Origin: Shewanella marinintestina
GTDB lineage: Bacteria; Pseudomonadota; Gammaproteobacteria; Enterobacterales; Shewanellaceae
Length of the DNA: 52,981 nucleotides
Direction: 5' to 3'
NCBI RefSeq assembly: GCF_023283845.1
Contig: NZ_JAKILC010000025.1
Location: 1 to 52,981, forward strand
Below the pieces are notes generated by a model that saw only the letters and a program-made list of their open reading frames with translations, was not told the origin of the DNA and ran no database searches. Position 1 is the first letter of the stretch, and each line of letters begins with the position of its first letter. A program made the position numbers and the translations under genes. Shown here piece after piece: positions 34,088 to 42,188 of this stretch.

Positions 34088-34822
34088 TTACTCTTCATTT
34101 TGGACGTTACCAGCTACTTCTGGTGTTGGACGTGACACCATATACAAACGGAACAATGCAACGTTCACGAATAAGCCAAAGAAGGCCACAATAACATCGC
34201 CAATTAGCTTAACAGGAAGTCCACCTAGTTCAGTGAGCTGTGCCAAGATACCGCCAAAAAGAGAAAGTGGAATGTAAAGTAAAAATACTGCAATCGTCTT
34301 GAATGCTATAGGGCCGCTAAAGCTGAAGCTGCGTTTAATCGCTTCCATCGGTGTCAGTCTTTCCACCACCACCATAAAGTTTACGAATGCTAAGCGAGCA
34401 AATAAGTAAATTGATCCAACCAGGCCTATGACGCCCAGCATAGGATCAACCGCCATTAAGATAAATACTGGCGCTAGAACCGCAAGACCAGAGAACACTC
34501 CGGCTAAAAGTAACGCTGGCACAAAATTGAAGCTGGTCTTTAAAATCATGCTATTACTAGGGCTATGACCTTGAGAACGAACCTCTAAAAATAGGGTTAA
34601 CGCGGCAATTAAAAATGAAAACACTAACAATAGCACCATCATGGCAACCATGTGGCTAGTACCAAATTGTGGGTTTTCAAGATCAGCCGAGCTAATTTCT
34701 AAACTTAGCCATAATTGTATACCAACCTGTACGAATAAAATTGGTACAAACAAAAATGCTAACTGGCTAATATTGTTTTTAAAAAAGTTAAAAGCTTGAG
34801 TCAAGATAGCTGACAGTGGCAT
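34088..34822 (-). CDS. Inner-membrane protein, YciC-like
   Basis: The protein has 244 residues from the ATG at 34822 (ribosome site GGAAAG); an upstream in-frame start would add 33 residues without support. Five to six hydrophobic segments are visible, with SFSFSGPIAFKTIAVFLLYIPLS near the C-terminus. The general layout resembles the YciC/UPF0259 membrane proteins, but the match is by impression. Function unknown. It is divergent from the DUF2780 gene. Confidence 0.65.
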   Translation of the reverse strand: MPLSAILTQAFNFFKNNISQLAFLFVPILFVQVGIQLWLSLEISSADLENPQFGTSHMVAMMVLLLVFSFLIAALTLFLEVRSQGHSPSNSMILKTSFNFVPALLLAGVFSGLAVLAPVFILMAVDPMLGVIGLVGSIYLFARLAFVNFMVVVERLTPMEAIKRSFSFSGPIAFKTIAVFLLYIPLSLFGGILAQLTELGGLPVKLIGDVIVAFFGLFVNVALFRLYMVSRPTPEVAGNVQNEE

Positions 34823-35080
34823 AGGACTTTCCAAAAGATAAAATTCAATTACATAAGTTAGCGCTAAGGATACCCAAGTTTGGAAATGAATGCACAATTG
34901 AAATGAGTAATTAGTTCTCAAAAAAAATGCAAACGAATTGTTAAAAACGCTAGACTAGTCAATATTGATATCAACAAGGGAATAGCCATTGTCTCAATCA
35001 CTGTCTTGTTCAGCATCCTACGGGAGCTTTGCAGCAAGCACTTTGGGATTATTTGGGTATAACCAACTAAGGAGAGTGAG

Positions 35081-35599
35081 ATGAAATTAACCACTGTGGG
35101 TCTGGTAGCCATTACGGCATTAATGAGTACACCTGCGAGTGCTGGTATCTTGGATCAATTGGGCCAAGCGACTGACACTAAAAAACAGCAAACAGAGCAG
35201 GCTGAATCTTCTGATCTTGTAGGCAGCGTGATGTCACAATTAGGGCTAAGCCAAAACCAAGCTGAAGGTGGCTTAGGCAGTTTATTGTCTTTAGCACAAA
35301 GCTCTTTGGGCAGTAATGACTTTAGCTCTATTGCTGATTCTATACCTGGCGTTGACGGTCTTTTAGGTGCGGTACCTGAGTTAGATGGTGATTCTGGGAT
35401 GTCGGGACTGCTTTCAAAAGCGGGTGGACTAGGTGAATCACTGCAAGGTGGTGCAATGGTTTATGATGCTTTTGAGAAGCTAGGGATCTCTAAAGATCTT
35501 GCTGCTCCTATGATAGATATAGTTAAGGGCTATTTAGATACTAATGGTAGTGCAGGCACATCAGATCTATTGATGAAAGGCCTTGGCGCTATTTTGTAA
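35081..35599 (+). CDS. DUF2780 (VcgC/VcgE-like) secreted protein
   Basis: The protein has 172 residues, with a signal peptide (1-22, PASAG) and a low-complexity Gly/Ser/Leu-rich body (GLGSLLSLAQSSLGSNDFSS). This fits the DUF2780 family named after Vibrio cholerae VcgC/VcgE, whose role is unknown. The ATG has an AAGGAGAG ribosome site. A hairpin with ten-base arms follows the stop codon. Confidence 0.72.
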   Translation: MKLTTVGLVAITALMSTPASAGILDQLGQATDTKKQQTEQAESSDLVGSVMSQLGLSQNQAEGGLGSLLSLAQSSLGSNDFSSIADSIPGVDGLLGAVPELDGDSGMSGLLSKAGGLGESLQGGAMVYDAFEKLGISKDLAAPMIDIVKGYLDTNGSAGTSDLLMKGLGAIL

Positions 35600-35611
35600 A
35601 AGCCTGCTAAA

Positions 35612-35643
35612 CCTTCTCAACGATGAAGCTGTTGTTGAGAAGG
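35612..35643 (+). terminator. Hairpin after the DUF2780 gene
   Basis: Perfect ten-base arms CCTTCTCAAC / GTTGAGAAGG surround a 12-base loop 13 bases after the stop codon. No T-run follows, so termination would be weak. Confidence 0.5.
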
Positions 35644-35712
35644 AACTCTCTTCACAATTAATACTCTAACTCTCTGTGACAGTTAATATCCTTTAACGCT
35701 ATAGGAGCCAGT

Positions 35713-36186
35713 ATGCTCGCCAAACTCAAACAGTTTTTTGGTAATCCACAAGCCACACTCTCAGATGAAGAGCGCGCAGAACACTTGAACTTAGCTGCGG
35801 CCAGTTTACTTTTAGAAGTCGTTATGGCCGATGAAAGCATGTCTGAACAAGAAGCTAAACTACTACCAGATCTATTAACCACAACCTTGAATCTAGATCC
35901 TGACGATGCTCAACACTTAATTAGCGACGCTAAAAAATCTCAAGAAAAATCCACTTCGCTATATGAGTTTACTCAAGCGATTAACGACAATTTCGATGTA
36001 GAACAAAAACAGCAACTCATTTTAGCCATGTGGCGTCTTGCATACGCTGACGGTCATTTATGCCAATATGAAGACCAAATTATTCGCCGCACCGCAGAGC
36101 TATTTTATTTGCGCCACAGCGAGCTGATCCAAATGCGTAATATCGCCATGGAGCAGCAAGAAATAAAACGTAAAGAAGATAAATAA
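35713..36186 (+). CDS. TerB-like protein (COG4103 type)
   Basis: The protein has 157 residues. The all-helical TerB-like domain (about 20-145) contains the acidic metal-site phrases VVMADESMSEQEAKLLP and YADGHLCQYEDQII in the expected order. TerB-fold proteins are associated with tellurite and stress responses, but COG4103 members are widespread and uncharacterised. The ATG has an AGGAGC ribosome site. It is a single gene. Confidence 0.82.
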   Translation: MLAKLKQFFGNPQATLSDEERAEHLNLAAASLLLEVVMADESMSEQEAKLLPDLLTTTLNLDPDDAQHLISDAKKSQEKSTSLYEFTQAINDNFDVEQKQQLILAMWRLAYADGHLCQYEDQIIRRTAELFYLRHSELIQMRNIAMEQQEIKRKEDK

Positions 36187-36394
36187 CAGCCGAAATGACA
36201 AACTAAAATCTTGAGGAATAAGACTGGATAGAAAAGGAGCCTCCAAATTCGGCTGGCGACTCCATATTACATTTGCAATAATTGGTATTGGCTAGAAGAT
36301 AAAAATGGCTTCCTGCCCTGAAACATCCTTGCCTAGCTAAAGTTTATTTAACTCGCTTACACTCAGCTTTTTAGCACTTACCATAACCTGCAAA

Positions 36395-36685
36395 TTAATG
36401 ACAATTGGCACAGGTATCGTTAGCAGAACCTTCTTCATGTACCACATGACAGTCACTGCAAGTGATAATACCTTCGTGTTGGTTATGCACTTCACCCTCA
36501 AGCTCTGTTAATGAGCCATGACAAGTTATGCATGCCTCATTTTCAAAAGCCATATCAGACGATGGAGCACCATCTTGATGACATGATTCGCAACCGGCCA
36601 TTTCCGTATGAGTATCAGCTACAGGTGCTGCTATCGCTACAGTAGAAAAGCTTAGTAAAACTGTTAAACCTAAAACCTTAAGCAT
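36395..36685 (-). CDS. cctA: Small tetraheme cytochrome c, CctA-like
   Basis: This 96-residue periplasmic cytochrome has a signal peptide (cut near AIA-AP) and four CxxCH sites: CESCH, CITCH, CSDCH and CANCH. The flanking phrases GCESCHQDGAPSSDMAFE and CSDCHVVHEEG closely resemble the small tetraheme cytochrome (CctA/STC) of Shewanella oneidensis, an electron shuttle between the membrane quinol oxidase and periplasmic or outer-membrane reductases. It lacks about the last ten residues of CctA after the final haem. It is the last gene behind nrfD on the same strand (23-base gap), unlike the solitary position of cctA that I recall in S. oneidensis. Confidence 0.85.
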   Translation of the reverse strand: MLKVLGLTVLLSFSTVAIAAPVADTHTEMAGCESCHQDGAPSSDMAFENEACITCHGSLTELEGEVHNQHEGIITCSDCHVVHEEGSANDTCANCH

Positions 36686-36708
36686 AGTTAAAACCCTCAG
36701 AACATAGT

Positions 36709-37650
36709 TTAAGCAACCGTCATTTGACCGGTATACAGAATGAAATTACGCAGTAAAAGTACCCCTACCAGACTGCAACTTGCTGTAACCGCAACATAAG
36801 AGAACTTACGTTTGGCAGACGCCTTCATAAAAAGGTTAAAGGCGAGTGGCATACTTAAACCAACCACCACCACACCAGCCCAGAAGATCCAGCCCCAGAA
36901 GCCCTCTCCAATTGCAGCTAGTGCAGCCACTTGGCTTTGGCCACCAGTTAAAATCAATCCAGCGAAGAAAGTGAATAACAGGATGATTTCAAGCAAAATT
37001 ATTGGGATCTCTATATTGTGAATGAAATGGACTTCTTTACCGTCTGGGTTACCGTTTAACAACACGCCACCTAATAAGGTGCCTGCTGCACCCGAAGATA
37101 GGCCGGAAATCAAGAAAAGTAGTGGTAGTACAGGGTTATTTAGCATTGGGTAAGTCGTCAATGCCGATAGTAGGAATCCGGTATAAGCACCTAAAGACAA
37201 TGCCAATATCACTAACAGGCCTGTAATTGTTGCCTCTTGCTTAGCTATGCCGTTAAATATTTTTTCAAGAATAGGCCAGCGACCATTACTCCAATTCAGT
37301 ACTGGCGCTTTAAATACACATGCCAACCAAGCAAATAACGCAACTTGGTAAACCATTAGCACGGCAACACCAACGGACATCACCGATGTTGGGTTGTAAA
37401 ACACTAGAATTTTCCAAAAATCGAATGGCTTGGTAAGGTCGATAACTAAAATGCCTAGCCCGGCAAAAACCGCTAATGGAGCAATTAAACAAGCAGCCTG
37501 CACAAAACCTGACTTGTACGCATCTCGCCCTAATTTGAAGTGCTTAAGTAACACCGCAAAACAAATAGCTCCTGCAGAAATACCTGCAAGGAAGAGGTAA
37601 ATCGCAATAGGCCAAGGCCAAACTAAACTGTCAAAATGGAATGGACTCAT
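36709..37650 (-). CDS. nrfD: NrfD/PsrC family quinol-interacting membrane subunit
   Basis: The protein has 313 residues and about eight hydrophobic transmembrane segments, beginning WPWPIAIYLFLAGISAGAI, a phrase typical of the NrfD/PsrC family. It exchanges electrons between menaquinol and the periplasmic iron-sulfur partner. It overlaps nrfC by ATGA, so the two are translationally coupled. No catalytic subunit is encoded in this operon. Whether it works with nitrite reductase NrfA elsewhere or with another reductase is unknown, so the symbol reflects the family. Confidence 0.87.
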   Translation of the reverse strand: MSPFHFDSLVWPWPIAIYLFLAGISAGAICFAVLLKHFKLGRDAYKSGFVQAACLIAPLAVFAGLGILVIDLTKPFDFWKILVFYNPTSVMSVGVAVLMVYQVALFAWLACVFKAPVLNWSNGRWPILEKIFNGIAKQEATITGLLVILALSLGAYTGFLLSALTTYPMLNNPVLPLLFLISGLSSGAAGTLLGGVLLNGNPDGKEVHFIHNIEIPIILLEIILLFTFFAGLILTGGQSQVAALAAIGEGFWGWIFWAGVVVVGLSMPLAFNLFMKASAKRKFSYVAVTASCSLVGVLLLRNFILYTGQMTVA

Positions 37651-38330
37651 AGGTTTATCTCCCCACCTTTTGCAGCGATACGGAATACTTTAGGTCTAGT
37701 ACCTAAGTCTGTCTTAGTTCGATAGCTAGGAGCGGCCTTCAAAACTTGAACCACTTGAGATTGCGGGTCGCTAATATCGCCAAAAGTTAATGCCTTAGTC
37801 GGGCAAGCATCAACACATGCAGGCAATTTTCCTTCTTTGAGGCGTGTTTCTTTGCAGAAGTCACATTTGTCAGCCGCTTTGGTCACCGGATGTATAAAAC
37901 GAATTTGATAAGGGCAAGCCGCAATACAGTATTGGCAGCCAACACACTTCCATTCATCCACGCTTACAATGCCTGTTTTAGGATCTTTATAAGCGGCTCC
38001 TGTTGGGCAGACTTTTACGCAAGGCGTATCATCGCACTGCTGACAAGACTTTCGAGTAAAGCGGAAATACTGATCCGGATATTCGCCAAATGGGCCTTCA
38101 CGCTCAATCTCAAGCCGACTAACACCTTCTGGAACCTGGTTTACTTCGCGGCAAGCTATAGAGCAAGCATCACAGCCAATACATTTAGTTTCGTCATGTA
38201 CTAATGCATATTTACAGGCGGGCTCTGCTGCCCCTGCCGTGCGATCTTTTGCGGTCGCAATAGTGAAACCTGATGCACCAACAACTGCAGCACAGGCTCC
38301 TTTTAAAAATAATCTTCTAGAATTGGACAT
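37647..38330 (-). CDS. nrfC: NrfC-like periplasmic 4Fe-4S ferredoxin
   Basis: This 227-residue protein has a twin-arginine-like signal (SRRLFLKGACAAVVG) followed by four clusters of ferredoxin cysteines: CIGCDACSIAC, CQQCDDTPC...C, CVGCQYCIAAC and CDFC...C. It therefore carries four [4Fe-4S] centres. It passes electrons between NrfD in the membrane and the pentaheme cytochrome NrfB. It lies between those genes with short or overlapping junctions. Confidence 0.88.
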   Translation of the reverse strand: MSNSRRLFLKGACAAVVGASGFTIATAKDRTAGAAEPACKYALVHDETKCIGCDACSIACREVNQVPEGVSRLEIEREGPFGEYPDQYFRFTRKSCQQCDDTPCVKVCPTGAAYKDPKTGIVSVDEWKCVGCQYCIAACPYQIRFIHPVTKAADKCDFCKETRLKEGKLPACVDACPTKALTFGDISDPQSQVVQVLKAAPSYRTKTDLGTRPKVFRIAAKGGEINL

Positions 38331-38344
38331 ATTCGTTTCCCTAA

Positions 38345-38815
38345 TTACTTAGCCACGTGGCAACTGCTGCATAACTCGCTGCGCTCTTTAGCTGAAACCC
38401 CAATCACCGGGTCCGTATTTGGATGCAAAAGGTGGCAGCTTGCACAGTTCACTTTGTTAGAGTGAGCGTCGTGGCTCCAATCATCTTGCGCCAATACTTC
38501 GTGATCGTGGCAGGCTAGGCAGCGCTCGGTTTGCGTATTCGCATCTGCAGTCGACTTGTCACCAAATCCCACTAGATTTGAGGCTTTTCTTGGATGTCCC
38601 TCTTTTTCACCATGGCAATCCTGACAACTGATATCCAAAGCGTTATTGGCGTGAACGCCATGCATCATTCCGTTGCGCTTATGGCACATAATGCATTGTT
38701 TATTTTCATTAATTTTGAATTCTGCAGCAACTGACTGAATAGAAACGGTTGATGCTGCAACCACTAGAAGAATACTCATTAGCACTGGGGCTGAATATTT
38801 GAATAGTCTGGACAT
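38345..38815 (-). CDS. nrfB: Pentaheme cytochrome c, NrfB-like
   Basis: This 156-residue secreted cytochrome has a signal peptide (about 1-31, SVAAE) and five CxxCH sites: CIMCH, CQDCH, CLACH, CASCH and CSSCH. The haem count and position just before nrfC match NrfB, the electron donor to the pentaheme nitrite reductase NrfA in enterobacteria. E. coli NrfB is about 30 residues longer. Most Shewanella NrfA enzymes are thought to be fed by CymA, so an NrfBCD set without nrfA here is noteworthy. Confidence 0.82.
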   Translation of the reverse strand: MSRLFKYSAPVLMSILLVVAASTVSIQSVAAEFKINENKQCIMCHKRNGMMHGVHANNALDISCQDCHGEKEGHPRKASNLVGFGDKSTADANTQTERCLACHDHEVLAQDDWSHDAHSNKVNCASCHLLHPNTDPVIGVSAKERSELCSSCHVAK

Positions 38816-38898
38816 GAAGTGTCCTCACATTGCTAAGTGATAAAATAAAAGAGAGTAGGGAGTCGGTGTTGCAACCTAAGCTGCAACACCAAATGACG

Positions 38899-39390
38899 TT
38901 ATGCCACCAATGAGCTTTTGATTAGGTTTGCATCGCAGTCATTCTTAGCAAGATGAAGTACTTTCACACCCATTTTTGCTAATGTTGCATCGATAAAGCG
39001 GTTGTTTTCATCTGAATTGTGTTGCGGATCAGTAATGACCAATTTTACTGCTGATGATTCATTATCAACGAGTACGTAATCTAAATGGCAACCTTGTAAA
39101 TAACTATGAGCATCTTGTTCTTTCTCATCCTTATCTACATCACAAAGGCTATCTAATGTGGTGCCGTATACTACGTTATATTGACCCTTTACTAGAGAGT
39201 TCAATTTATTGATAAAACTACCAGGTTGATTATCTAATGAGTTAGACTTCAATTTAATATTAGAAGCCATGTACTCATTTCCTTTAAAGAACTTAATACA
39301 TGTTAATGTAAACGTCACCAAAACAAATGGTACAACTAGAAATAGAACAAAGTACATGAAAGCATAACTAAATATTACAGATGCGCTCAT
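38899..39390 (-). CDS. Membrane-anchored DUF2726-like protein at head of the nrf operon
   Basis: The protein has 163 residues from the ATG at 39390, chosen for its GGAGGTTG ribosome site. One N-terminal transmembrane helix covers about 7-35. The C-terminal 110 residues resemble DUF2726, a restriction-endonuclease-like fold: LDYVLVDNESSAVKLVITD followed by RFIDATLAKMGVKVLHL. The Asp/Glu and Lys positions usual for a nuclease core are not clearly kept, so it may be non-catalytic. It is separated from nrfB by 83 bases and is likely co-transcribed. A link between this domain and electron transport is not established. Confidence 0.62.
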   Translation of the reverse strand: MSASVIFSYAFMYFVLFLVVPFVLVTFTLTCIKFFKGNEYMASNIKLKSNSLDNQPGSFINKLNSLVKGQYNVVYGTTLDSLCDVDKDEKEQDAHSYLQGCHLDYVLVDNESSAVKLVITDPQHNSDENNRFIDATLAKMGVKVLHLAKNDCDANLIKSSLVA

Positions 39391-39472
39391 AACAACCTCC
39401 AAGCTTACATTTTAATTATAAAATAATATTTTCCCTGCCAATTCAGTATTAATACTTAGCCATTATCAAACC

Positions 39473-39486
39473 TTGATCCAAATCAA
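39473..39486. promoter_or_regulatory. Perfect FNR/EtrA binding site
   Basis: TTGAT-CCAA-ATCAA matches the FNR consensus TTGAT-N4-ATCAA at all ten defined positions and is centred about 90 bases before the DUF2726-like start codon. In Shewanella the FNR homolog EtrA and Crp control anaerobic respiration. It predicts oxygen-limited induction of the operon 39390-36395. The gap 39391-39936 also holds an A-run/CAC...GTG/T-run hairpin at 39705-39730 and no gene that I can support. Confidence 0.75.
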
Positions 39487-39704
39487 AAACAAACTGTAGC
39501 CTTGTTTATAAAAATGAAAATTAAAGAGGTAGTCTAATTCATCAAATTAATATTTTATAAATACAAAAATGGAATGTCTAATATGTGATTTTTTGTTTTT
39601 TGAAAATACGCACTGAACATTAATCAGCCAGCAATTGTTCAAAAAACCGGACGAGCAAGCAGCAAGAAACAACATCTGACACAAAAACAATACAAATTTA
39701 ACCC

Positions 39705-39730
39705 AAAAAACACTTTTAAACGTGTTTTTT
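39705..39730. terminator. Orphan terminator-like hairpin in a long AT-rich gap
   Basis: AAAAAACAC / GTGTTTTTT pair around an eight-base loop, followed by further T residues. No annotated gene ends here, so it could close a small RNA from 39500-39700 or be chance in AT-rich DNA. Confidence 0.35.
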
Positions 39731-39936
39731 TTATAATGGTTATAATTAAAAATATATTTTTTAAAGCCACGTATTTATAGAGTTATGCCAAATAAAGATA
39801 ATCCATATTTAATATGGGAATAACTTATTAAGTGACCTATGCTTCAATTTTAAAAAGCAATTGAAAAAAAATAGTTTAAAAAATTGCGAATTGGTTATTA
39901 TCGAAACAGATACTTACCACCAAAGAGGTATTTAAT

Positions 39937-40902
39937 ATGAGAGATATAAGTTTTAGTGACTTGGATTTATTATCCATTAATATTTTAGTTAATTTATATG
40001 AGAATAAGTCTGCAACTTTTGTCTCCCATAAACTAAATGTCCCAGCCCCCAAGATTAGTCGCTGCTTAAAACATGCTAGAGAAGTATTTGGTAACGAACT
40101 TTTTATACGTAAAAAGCATGGTTTAGTTCCTAATGAGTTCGCGGGAAAGATTTATCCAATTGCCAAAGAGATAATTGAGTGCTCTAAAAATTTACAAAAA
40201 CTCAATGGAATGAATGAAAATACTCCGACACATCATTTTGAAATCGTTGCTCCAGATTTAATCTCTTACCCTTTCCCTAAAGTTCTGTTAAATGCGATCA
40301 AAAATGCGGGTAAAGATATTAGCTTTAATATCTCTTCATGGACAAAAAGTTCAATTCACGACATTACTAGTGGTGAGGTAGATCTTGGATTATGCTGTAG
40401 CAAAATGCTTGATAGCATTAAAGATACCGACGATTCGTTGAATGCGATTCCACTGAAAAAACTCAATAAGGTTTTTTTGGTTTGTCACCATGAACACCCA
40501 ATTCTGAAAGAAGAGATTAACCTAGAGTCCATTGCCCGCTATCCATTTATTAATAGCAACATTGGTCAGTCTGAACTAGAACAAAGCCCATTCCAAGAGT
40601 TTTGCCAGACTCAACATATCAAACTAACAACCGAGATGAATCTAACTGGATTAACTGGATTATTTGAATATCTACGTTCAAGCCAAGGCGTTGCATTGTT
40701 GCCTTATAGCTCCATTTTTACCATGATAAATAACTGCCCAGATCTACATGCTTGTCGTCTATCAGACGTTGAATCTGAGCGCTTATATATGCATGTAAAA
40801 GAGCCGAATTTGTATTTGGTCTATAGCGATAACAACAGAGATCCTAATCTTCGTTGGCTATCTTCAGAGGTGAGAGGCTTAGTTGAACTGTTCTTACATT
40901 AA
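39937..40902 (+). CDS. LysR family regulator
   Basis: This 321-residue LysR protein has a helix-turn-helix at about 10-70 (KSATFVSHKLNVPAPKISRCLKHAREVFGNELFIRKKHG) and an effector domain of normal size. It is divergent from the nrf-like operon across 546 bases, so it may help regulate it. It converges on a second, similar LysR gene that shares the pattern RCLKHAREV/RALSNMREV followed by ELFIRKKHGLVPN/ELFVRRQYGVEPN, suggesting an old duplication. Confidence 0.88.
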   Translation: MRDISFSDLDLLSINILVNLYENKSATFVSHKLNVPAPKISRCLKHAREVFGNELFIRKKHGLVPNEFAGKIYPIAKEIIECSKNLQKLNGMNENTPTHHFEIVAPDLISYPFPKVLLNAIKNAGKDISFNISSWTKSSIHDITSGEVDLGLCCSKMLDSIKDTDDSLNAIPLKKLNKVFLVCHHEHPILKEEINLESIARYPFINSNIGQSELEQSPFQEFCQTQHIKLTTEMNLTGLTGLFEYLRSSQGVALLPYSSIFTMINNCPDLHACRLSDVESERLYMHVKEPNLYLVYSDNNRDPNLRWLSSEVRGLVELFLH

Positions 40903-40922
40903 AGCAGTTTGGTTAAGATAAT

Positions 40923-40950
40923 AAAAAAGAGTGTAAATACACTCTTTTTT
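40923..40950. terminator. Bidirectional terminator between the two LysR genes
   Basis: Perfect 13-base arms AAAAAAGAGTGTA / TACACTCTTTTTT with an AA loop lie between the convergent genes. Confidence 0.92.
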
Positions 40951-40967
40951 TATTGAAGCTTGGCAAC

Positions 40968-41942
40968 TTACTTAGCTGCTAGTTTTGATGTTTCGTAGCT
41001 TTCTTGAGCTATGGTGAGCTTTTCTTGTAACAGCTTAGATAACCCAATCGAAAAGTCGTTTTCATGAGACTGATGATATTGTAGATAATAGCTGTAACTA
41101 GCAGATTCATCATTTGGGAACAATACCTGATCATAAAAATCAGTCACATCCAAATAATCTACGTCGCTGCGGTTATTCAAGTAAAGATAAGAGAAAATCG
41201 AGGCTGTCCAGCAAATATCTTCAGTCTTAGCAACGTGGTTAAGCGCCATCGCCAAACTCGTGGTTTTAAAGCTAACTTTAAGAGCTAGAGATCGCTCCTT
41301 GGCATAGGTTTCACACCAGTGGTCAACCAAGCCAACCTTCGAGTAATTAATAAATACCAGCTTGTTTTTCAGTAGACATTCCATCGTAAGTTCTTGCTTG
41401 AAAAATGGATGATCTTTTTTAGCTGCTAAAAAGTAATACTGAACGTTGCCAACTTTAACATTTTTGACCGATTCAGATGGCTTTGAGTTCACACTTATCG
41501 CATAGTCAATTTTACCTTGAGCCAACAACTCCTGGACATTGTCGCTCCAAGGCTGAATGCTTACAGACATATCTAGCCCCTGTCTCTCACACATCTCTGT
41601 GATGGACTCTACTAGAAACTCCGATAGATGTTCTTGGGCAGCAATAATCAGCTGGTTCTTATCTGGCATTTTAGCTGTTACATCAGCCATTTGCTCGTAA
41701 GCCTGCACAATTGCTCTTGCAATAGGATATAACTTATCTGCCATGAGATTTGGCTCAACGCCATACTGACGTCTAACAAACAGCTCATCGTGAATCACTT
41801 CTCGCATATTGCTTAAAGCTCGACTCACTTTAGGTTGGGTTGTATTGAGTTTTTGAGCTACAACCGAGCCATTTTTAAACTCAACTAAACCAATAAACAC
41901 TTTGAGGGTAAAGTAATCTAACTTAGAAAGTTCCTTGCGCAT
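40968..41942 (-). CDS. LysR family regulator, related to its convergent neighbour
   Basis: This 324-residue LysR protein has a helix-turn-helix at about 12-72 (GSVVAQKLNTTQPKVSRALSNMREVIHDELFVRRQYG). It is similar along the DNA-binding region to the LysR gene at 39937-40902. The effector domain is complete. It stands divergent from menD across about 246 bases, but control of menaquinone synthesis by LysR would be unusual and is not claimed. Confidence 0.88.
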   Translation of the reverse strand: MRKELSKLDYFTLKVFIGLVEFKNGSVVAQKLNTTQPKVSRALSNMREVIHDELFVRRQYGVEPNLMADKLYPIARAIVQAYEQMADVTAKMPDKNQLIIAAQEHLSEFLVESITEMCERQGLDMSVSIQPWSDNVQELLAQGKIDYAISVNSKPSESVKNVKVGNVQYYFLAAKKDHPFFKQELTMECLLKNKLVFINYSKVGLVDHWCETYAKERSLALKVSFKTTSLAMALNHVAKTEDICWTASIFSYLYLNNRSDVDYLDVTDFYDQVLFPNDESASYSYYLQYHQSHENDFSIGLSKLLQEKLTIAQESYETSKLAAK

Positions 41943-42188
41943 CGGTATTTAACCTACAGCCTATCATTCTAATTAATATTGTATCCAAACTATAACACTG
42001 ATAACTAAAATATTTTGCCACACAAATCACACCTAATACCCAAAAGTAGGTAGATGCAGTCAAAAGACTGACGTAACGGCCTTAACTATGACTAATCCCC
42101 TTATTGTGCCAAGAAAACTCAAGCACGATCATACTCCTTTAGCTTAAAGCAAGTTAAACTAAGGGTATCAATGATATGGTAATTATCT

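Noticed and set aside
36395..39390. Complete nitrite reductase operon
   Set aside because: No NrfA-like pentaheme catalytic subunit with a CxxCK site is encoded in the window.
39937..40902. LysR as assigned regulator of the nrf-like operon
   Set aside because: The 546-base distance and absence of a clear LysR box leave only position as evidence, so it is mentioned but not claimed.
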